Origin: Taiwanofungus camphoratus
Taxonomy: Eukaryota > Basidiomycota > Agaricomycetes > Polyporales > Taiwanofungaceae
DNA: 64,000 nt
Direction: 5' to 3'
Assembly (NCBI GenBank): GCA_003999685.1
Contig: CP021232.1
Location: 806,001-870,000, forward strand
The translations under genes and the position numbers were made by a program. The notes beneath the pieces are model-generated. The model ran no database searches and was not told the DNA's origin. It saw only the letters and a program-made list of their open reading frames with translations. Positions 57,538 to 64,000 of the stretch are shown in pieces (positions within the stretch are counted from its first letter, which is position 1; each line of letters opens with the position of its first letter).

Positions 57538-60500
57538 CTATTGTCCGTACCCGTGTGAATGAAAATACGAACCATATTGCTGCTGTTGCTGAGGTAAGGG
57601 GTTCTGATATTGATATGTATTCCGCTGTTGTTGCGGAGAGGATGGGGATAGCGGAGATGAGCCGTACTGCGGTTGATATGAGACTGGAGGTGGAGGCGGA
57701 GGAAATGGTGAGTTGGCCGCTGCAGATGGTGGTTGGTACGCCGACGAATACGGAGGTTGCGAGGGTGGGGGAGGAGGAAGCGACCCCTGGGGTGGTAGCT
57801 GAGAGTACGGGGTCTGGTGACTAAGTGACGGGTACGATGACTGCAGCTGTTGCGACTGTTGCCCATAGGACGGTTGCTGAGGATGCTGAGGAGGGCGAGT
57901 AGAAGGGACCGAATTGGGGCTTGAGGCAGAATTAGATAAGGAGGAAGCTCCGCCTATGCTGCTGCCAAACATGTTCAGAGAGGCATAAGGGTCAGAGGGA
58001 GGTGCAGACGGTTGGAAAGAAGGTTGAGAAACGGGACCACTTGGAGGAGACGGAAAGTACGGTGTTCCAGATGGCTGAGAGGGTAATGGAGGATATTGCT
58101 GAGAGGGAGCAGAAGCAGGCGCCCAGGGACTCTGACTTGACGGTGGTGGTGGCGATGTTAGGCCTTTGGGGCCATGAAGGTTCATGGAAGCAAAGGAGCT
58201 GTCGAGTCCTGCGGGTAGCGTCGATCCATGAGGTGGTCTAGGCAGCGGTGGCGGGGGGACGCGCGGTTTCTCTGCGAGAGGTGGTGGAGAGGTAGCTGAA
58301 GCTGAAAGCCTGCGCTGAGCTTCTGCTTGGGATGCTAGCATCTCACGCTCCACAGTCCGTTCGGCTACGAAAGACTTCACGTTACGTCTCAGAACAGTGG
58401 TTAGCTCCGTGAGTTCGTTGTAAAATTGCAAACCCTTTCTGTTCGTAAAGTTTTGAGTTACAAGCAGTGACTTCAGTGGTGGAAGAACAGAAGATACGCA
58501 CGCAAGACCATCTCTCACTTCCATGTAGCCGTCCCTAGCGCGCGAGAACCGACGAATAGTGTCCTTTTTCCGCCGTTCCCTCTCCTCCCATTGTTTTGCA
58601 CCTGGTCCGCGGCCTGCGAGGTCCTTCAATCCACGCCAAAGAGTAGAGACTTCTTGCAGTGTGACCTGCTCTGCGTGTACAGTGGCTGTTAAGCGTTGCT
58701 GATACGGCCGGAACTTTTCGAGCTCTCCCGCGAACAGACTACTTTCAACTCCTGTGTTTCTGCGATTAAGAAGGAGCAAATGGGAGACATCATCCGATTG
58801 AACCTAGTGATAGCCGATACGTCAGTTCGATAATACTCGCGGACTGAAATTTGAAGACTGATGGTACCTTATCCTTCAGATCCTTTAAGACTTGGCCCCT
58901 TTCATGCCCGATCTTGTTCAACCTGCCCAGGCGCTCTTCGATTTCGTCAACAAATTGCGCGATCTTCCTGCGCTCTTCTTCATCTTTCATTTCGCTTGTG
59001 ACATCGAGGTCTAGTAAATTCTCTGAGCCTGCACCCCCCTTCTCCGTACTTGCCCTGAACACTTCCTCTACCTGTGCGGAGAGGAGCAATCGGATCTCGG
59101 CCTTGACCAAATCCCACAGGGCTGCTACCTGCTGGTCGGACTGCGACGCTGCCTCCAGAGCACTGAAATGCGATTTCAGATCTTGCCGTAATGTCTTCGT
59201 AAGCGAGGCTGAGGGTTCTTGATTCCACAGATGGTCATACTTTACCCGCATAGCCTCACACTCCTTGCTCTCAACCTCTAAATCCCTGCTGATTCCCTCC
59301 AGCTCGCCCTTGACATCACCTTTGAGCCTGTTCAACTGGGCCATAATGCTTTCAACCCCCTCCCTCTCCTCCATTACTCCGATATCTTCTCGCCACCGTC
59401 GTACCTCTACAGGTACTTCCTCCTCGCCGCCGACCCCTCCTTCAGCCATGGCTTTGAATCGCACCAGACCCTGCTTGACACCCATCGACTCCAAGGCGCT
59501 CTTCACCTCCACATCCGCATTGTCCGCGTTCTCCACCTCGGCACGCACGAGCTTGGCCTTCTCTTCGGAATATACACTAGCACTTTCGTGCACGCTCAAC
59601 GGGATCAGTCGCACGAATAGGTCCGGTCCGATCACTTTCTGCACATCAGGTGTGGCGTACACCTCCTGGATTGTCACTGGCGTTGCAACGGCTGCCTTGT
59701 CAATCTGCGGTAGGGTTTCGGGAGTAGGTAGCACGGAGTTGTATATAAGGTCATTCTCCCTCTGAGCCTCATTCTTCTTCTCCGTACACAGAGCTAGGTG
59801 CGCTTTAGTCAGATCCATAAGAGTGGGGCCCGCATCTGGAGGTAAATTAGGTGACATTTGGGTCACAAAGATAGAGGCGAAGGAGGATGCAGAACGATTC
59901 GCCTCCTTGGCAGCGGTTTCCGCGGCTGTGAAGCGAACGAGAGCATCCCCATGTTTACCAGCAGCATCGTCTGCCAGTGCTCGGTAGTATTGGGCCATAG
60001 ATGTGAAGTACTTGGCCTTCGACTACAACCAATCAGCGGATAGAATTGCCGTTAGTCAGAATATAGTACACACCTGGATGACGGTGACCCAGTTGCGGTC
60101 GAAAATTCCCTTCCCCATGAATTCCTTCACTTCCTCACTGAGAGAGGTGTACATGAAGGCCGTTTGGGAGGCAATCTTAGAAATCAGCGCGTTTCCCTTC
60201 CTCTCATCGGTGCATTTCTCAAAGAATACCTCCGTTGCTTGTGCCAATATGATCCCCACTAGGAACTTGATCACCTCGCGGCTTAAGTCAGTCGATGGAG
60301 CGTGCAGGAAGTTGTCATTGATGTACGTGAGCATCCCCACACAAGTACGGAAATAATAGAATGCACGTTTGAGGCCCTCGGGATCGGATCGGTTCTGTGA
60401 TGCAGCGATTGCAGAGTGGGTCGCCGCAATCTGAAAGATGACAGACGCCTTCTCATATGCTATGGACGTCTGAGTAATGAGCTTATTCGTGAATGCATCT

Positions 60501-60839
60501 CGCCAAGGGAAGTTGACTCGGATCTCTGCAAAGCGCAGCTCAAGCAGCTCGAGTTGCCCGAAGTATTTGTACAAAAGGTCCCGAGCTATATAGCATAAAG
60601 AGACGATTATGCTTGCTATCTTATGCGAGCAGTGACAGGGACGTACCAGTCATATCACTGCCTGCTCCCCTCACGGCATCCTGCCTACACCGTTGAAGGC
60701 TCGCACATTCTGTCGCATAGTTATCTGGATCTTCACCATAAGAATGCGAAATGGCATTACGAATTGGTGTCGTCCAGTCGACTTCTTCGGTCGACTTTCT
60801 AGGGATGGATATCATTGGCGAATGGTGTGCTGTCATCAT
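57538..60839 (-). CDS. BRO1: BRO1/ALIX-family ESCRT-associated protein
   Basis: Endosomal adaptor that binds ESCRT-III (Snf7) and recruits the ubiquitin hydrolase Doa4 in yeast; acts in multivesicular-body sorting. Exons on the minus strand: 60839-60647, 60585-60074, 60022-58868, 58803-57538; 1041 residues, all in phase. The BRO1 domain spans about residues 8-400: [57 protein letters not shown], a motif [38 protein letters not shown] and the closing [21 protein letters not shown] coiled-coil V-type domain follows (about 400-790). The C-terminus (about 800-1041) is very Pro/Gln/Ser/Tyr-rich ([26 protein letters not shown]). The Pro-rich tail favours BRO1 over the paralogue RIM20. Starts at the first of two adjacent ATGs; MISIPRKS at 60815 is an alternative. 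Confidence 0.93.
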
Positions 60840-61270
60840 GGTCAAATTACAGAGAAACGCGTTCTCTAAAATAGTAAAAGCTTGAGTAGTGTACTTCAGG
60901 ACTGGTAGAGCTCGTTGGTGTCCCGATTAGTACCAGCGGGAACAGTGATAGTGTTCGTCAGTGAGATACAGTAGAATACAGTGCCAAAAGAGATCGCGGT
61001 CTCTGGATCACGCAGGGCACAGGTCAACATCCACGCGTCCGCAGCCTGTGTGCCAGCCAATGTCCCCGACCAACCACTGCTGAGTAACACGCACTGAATA
61101 GCAATATAGCAATCACGGTCAAACCTGAAACTTCAAGCTTCAAACTCAAGGCCGGATTCGAGGCTGAACTCAGACAGTCATTACATTTTGATGTATCCAT
61201 ACCCATTGTCTACGGGACATGAAGCCAATATCCGACTAATCTACTCCTGGAGTGTAAATTACAGGAGCAC
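60840..61270. other. Intergenic region between BRO1 and ATP3
   Basis: BRO1 promoter and ATP3 3' flank. A minus-strand frame at 60896-61090 (and a possible 5' exon from 61206) is coding-like in composition but would need a 39-bp intron, so it is not called. Confidence 0.4.
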
Positions 61271-62585
61271 TCACAGAGCACTGGCACCTGTACAACAGCA
61301 TTACAACATGAAAACATAATTAGAAGATCTTGGCTTACCAGTGATAATGTCGACCAGTTCGTTTGTAATGGTGGCTTGACGTCCACGGTTGTACTGCATC
61401 TGGAGCTTGCCAATCATGTCCGACGCATTCTTAGACGCATTGTCCATAGCATTGCGACTGTATCACGTCAGATTATTTTGGTTCTATGATTGTACGTTGC
61501 AACCTACCGAGCACTCTGCTCGCACGCGTGACCCTCGACAAGTGCCGCGTAAATTGCGTTGGCCAGCGTAAACTCAGCCAAGTCTTTCGTGACGTCGTCT
61601 TCCATCTCGTACGCCTTAAAGCCGGCTATACAGCAGAACATATTTGGTGAATCGCGTTACAGGAAAGCGCTGAAACTTACGCGAATTCTTGAGCGCATCC
61701 TCCGTCTCGACCTCCATGACCGCCGCCTCGTACGAGATCGCAGACACAAACTTGTTGTATACAATGGCGATGCTATCGCACTTGACGCCAGACTTTATGA
61801 TCAAGTCGGCTACACCCGCCGCGTCAGCGAAAGTGGGGATATCGCGGCCGATCTGGTTGAATGTCATGACCAAGCTGTGGGGCAACGCGCGGGTGAGTTG
61901 CGCCTTAGCCTTGTCACCAATGACCATGATGGGAGAGTCGGAGTCAACGAGTGTCTCCTTGTCCGCAACGGTACGACGTGTGGCCTTGGTGACGGACGAG
62001 TGGATACCACCGCAAAGACCCTTGTCGGACGAAATGACAATGAACAACTTCCGCTTCCCTTGCTGTTCAGCGGGAGCATTCTGGAACACCTCTACATACG
62101 GTCAAACGTCATGTTGAGGGGCGAAATGTGAGAGTGTATCCTTGTGATCGTAGCGAATTTAACAGACCAGAATTGGCAATACCATAGTCCTTGCCTGCCC
62201 GCATGGCACGCTGTGCCTTCGAAAGTTTCGTCGAAGCGATCATTTTCATGGACTGTCACATAATGCAAAAGTCAGTAGATTGTCACATGGATATTTACCA
62301 GACATAGCCGGTGACATTCGAAAAATTAGCGCGTCGAAAAAACAAACACGACAGAGATCACGGCCAGACCACTGTTGCTGACGCGGCCTCCCTAATGGTT
62401 GCGAAATACGCATGGCAAGTCTAAAGAGAATGACCGAGCACCTTTGTGATCTTCTCGATGTTCCTCACAGACTTGAGGCGCAGTTCAATCTCACGAAGGG
62501 TGGCCATATTGCGCGCATTTGAGGGGGCTGTCCCCAGCACCTGGGGCTGGGAAGCAACACGACCGAGCGTACGCCGAGCAAGCAT
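61271..62585 (-). CDS. ATP3: Mitochondrial F1-ATP synthase gamma subunit
   Basis: Central rotor shaft of the F1 catalytic head, coupling proton flow in Fo to ATP synthesis. Exons on the minus strand: 62585-62442, 62252-62168, 62091-61681, 61625-61508, 61457-61339, 61287-61271; 297 residues, family length. A mitochondrial presequence opens it ([18 protein letters not shown]), followed by [59 protein letters not shown] (a highly conserved strand), and the C-terminal helix [40 protein letters not shown] ending GASAL. The last exon is only 17 nt and encodes the final five residues and the stop. The start at 62585 was preferred to upstream methionine 62636 because it begins a typical presequence. 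Confidence 0.96.
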
Positions 62586-62775
62586 TTGGGAAGAAAGCGA
62601 AAGAGAGTTAGTTATGCCAGGTGTGCACCGGTCCAAGCCGGGACAGTGCGGGAAAGGCCTGGGAAAGTCATGAAGCGGAGTTTCAAGTTGCTCTGACTTG
62701 AATCGAGCTCATTGTGCGCGACGACGAGCACAACCTTTTTTCCTCCTTCTTGTCAAACAATCACTTAGAACCAAT
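62586..62775. promoter_or_regulatory. Bidirectional promoter of ATP3 and SUI3
   Basis: Only 190 bp separate the two divergent start codons, so the genes must share or abut promoters. No TATA box is visible; a pyrimidine-rich CCTTTTTTCCTCCTTCTTG leader precedes the SUI3 ATG. Both are housekeeping genes. Confidence 0.6.
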
Positions 62776-64000
62776 ATGGCATCAGAGGAACCGCTGTTCG
62801 ACCCTTCGCTGAAGAAGCGTAAGAAGAAACATGTCGCTTTTTCTGAGGATCCTCTCGGTGCAGATGCCGACCCCACCATCCCAGCACCTGCCACGATCGA
62901 TGGTCATACCGCCAATGGTGATGGTGTGGACATGGGCCCCAGGACTGTGCATGAGCAGATGAAACAAAATGGGATCACAGGGGGGGAAGTCGAAGATGTT
63001 GCTGAGGAAAGAGAAGAGAAGAAGGAGGAGGATGATCTCAAGGCAATGTTCGGTGACCTGAAGAAGAAGAAAAAGAAGAAGGATATACCCCTCGATCTAG
63101 TCAGTAACGTGTGTCTGTGAGGTCCCCGTACTCACATTTGATTCTCCCTTGTTTCACAGCCTGAGGATAACTCTGGAACAGTAACCCCTACAACTGTGCC
63201 GGCTGTCTCTGAAGATTTGGACTTCTCTGACCTCAAGAAGAAGAAAAAGTCGACGAAGAAGAAGGCTGCACTTGACATGGAAGCATTCGAGAAAGAGCTC
63301 AACCAGTCCAAGGCGAAGGACGCCGAGGAAGAGGAGGGCGGAGAGGAGGGTGTGACAGAAGTTGATGAGGTAGAACTCGGCGATGACCCCTTCACGCGAG
63401 GTGAAAACGCCGTGAACTTGGACGCAGGTAGCGAGCCATGGTTGACCAGTGATCGCGATTACACCTATCAGGAGGTACTACCGAGATAATTATTGAGCCT
63501 TATTGCCCTTTACGCTGACCGTCTTCGTCTTTCGCAGCTCCTGCACCGATTCTACGTCCAATTACACGCCTCTAATCCTGCTCTTCTAAATTCCGCTGGC
63601 AAGCGTTATACGATTGCACCTCCCCAAATATTGCGTGAAGGTAACAAGAAGACAATTTTCGCAAACGTCTCGGACATTTGCAAGCGAATGCACAGACAGC
63701 CTGAACATGTCATCCAGTACATGTTTGCGGAAATGGGCACTACTGGGTCGGTAGACGGGTCAGGCCGTTTAGTCATTAAGGGACGGTTCCAACAGAAGCA
63801 GATCGAGCATGTTTTGCGCCGGTATATTGGTGTGTATTGCGTTCTTGGTTGTGTTGTCTTGTGTTACACTTAATATTTATACAGTTGAGTACGTCACTTG
63901 CAAGACCTGCAAGTCTCCCGATACACTCCTCTCGAAAGAGAATCGTATTTTCTTCATGTCCTGCGAGTCCTGTGGTTCACGGCGGTCCGTTAACACTATC
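62776..64000 (+). CDS. SUI3: Translation initiation factor eIF2 subunit beta (3' end outside window)
   Basis: Beta subunit of eIF2, which delivers initiator Met-tRNA to the 40S ribosome; binds eIF5 and eIF2B through its N-terminal Lys blocks. Exons: 62776-63099, 63160-63474, 63538-63829, 63895 to the window edge. The N-terminus has three Lys-rich blocks ([29 protein letters not shown]), the hallmark of the family, separated by acidic stretches. The core follows: [95 protein letters not shown] and the C-terminal zinc ribbon, both CxxC pairs visible ([24 protein letters not shown]). The sequence ends at SVNTI; the basic tail is missing. Start at 62776 is before [18 protein letters not shown]. 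Confidence 0.96.

Noticed and set aside
60896-61206. Possible two-exon small gene between BRO1 and ATP3
   Set aside because: Would need a 39-bp intron with a weak acceptor; coding-like composition alone is insufficient.

Overview
This is nuclear DNA from a filamentous basidiomycete, most likely a wood-decay-type agaricomycete. The evidence is dense genes broken by many 45-70 bp GT-AG introns, a family of divergent F-box/leucine-rich proteins, an aryl-alcohol-dehydrogenase-type aldo/keto reductase, a secreted catalase and a cysteine-rich small secreted protein. There is no bacterial or viral content and I found no rRNA, convincing tRNA or CRISPR array. All gene models below were spliced by hand: exon phases were checked to agree across every junction, but no transcript evidence was available.

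Layout. 1-1.4 kb: Nudix hydrolase (minus), cut by the left edge. 4.1-5.8 kb: aldo/keto reductase. 6.3-7.65 kb: decayed F-box gene. 8.3-9.35 kb: a convergent pair of very small genes, MIC10 (MICOS core subunit) and an unknown single-pass membrane protein. 9.6-13.4 kb: SPT5 elongation factor, convergent with UVE1 (UV-damage endonuclease, 13.8-16.6 kb), which has a possible mitochondrial N-terminal extension. 18.2-20.3 kb: phosphoglucomutase. 20.5-22.4 kb: F-box protein. 23.0-25.6 kb: two unknown minus-strand genes. 26.4-27.0 kb: DUF302 protein. 28.8-30.2 kb: NOSIP-type U-box protein. 31.8-33.5 kb: F-box protein. 35.8-36.1 kb: eight-cysteine secreted protein. 39.3-41.8 kb: F-box protein with a GC-AG intron. 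44.1-48.4 kb: a 1295-residue membrane protein with a long Asp/Glu/Pro/Ala repeat array. 50.7-53.6 kb: secreted catalase in 21 exons. 57.5-60.8 kb: BRO1. 61.3-62.6 kb: ATP synthase gamma subunit, divergent from eIF2-beta (62.8 kb to the right edge).

The housekeeping genes sit in compact blocks (9-20 kb and 57-64 kb). The stretches between them (30-39 kb, 42-44 kb, 48-50 kb, 53.6-57.5 kb) are gene-poor and carry repeats, a pseudogene and fast-evolving genes. There is no obvious single pathway. A loose mitochondrial theme exists (MIC10, the small membrane protein, UVE1 long form, ATP3), but this is probably coincidence.

The most unusual observations are: a roughly 230 bp segment of the repeat array at 45.36-45.59 kb that appears to have been inverted while both strands stayed open; extreme micro-exons (13 nt in MIC10, 16, 24 and 25 nt in catalase, 18 nt in the repeat protein); two GC-AG introns; and introns of length 3n without stop codons, one of which interrupts the catalase haem-ligand motif.
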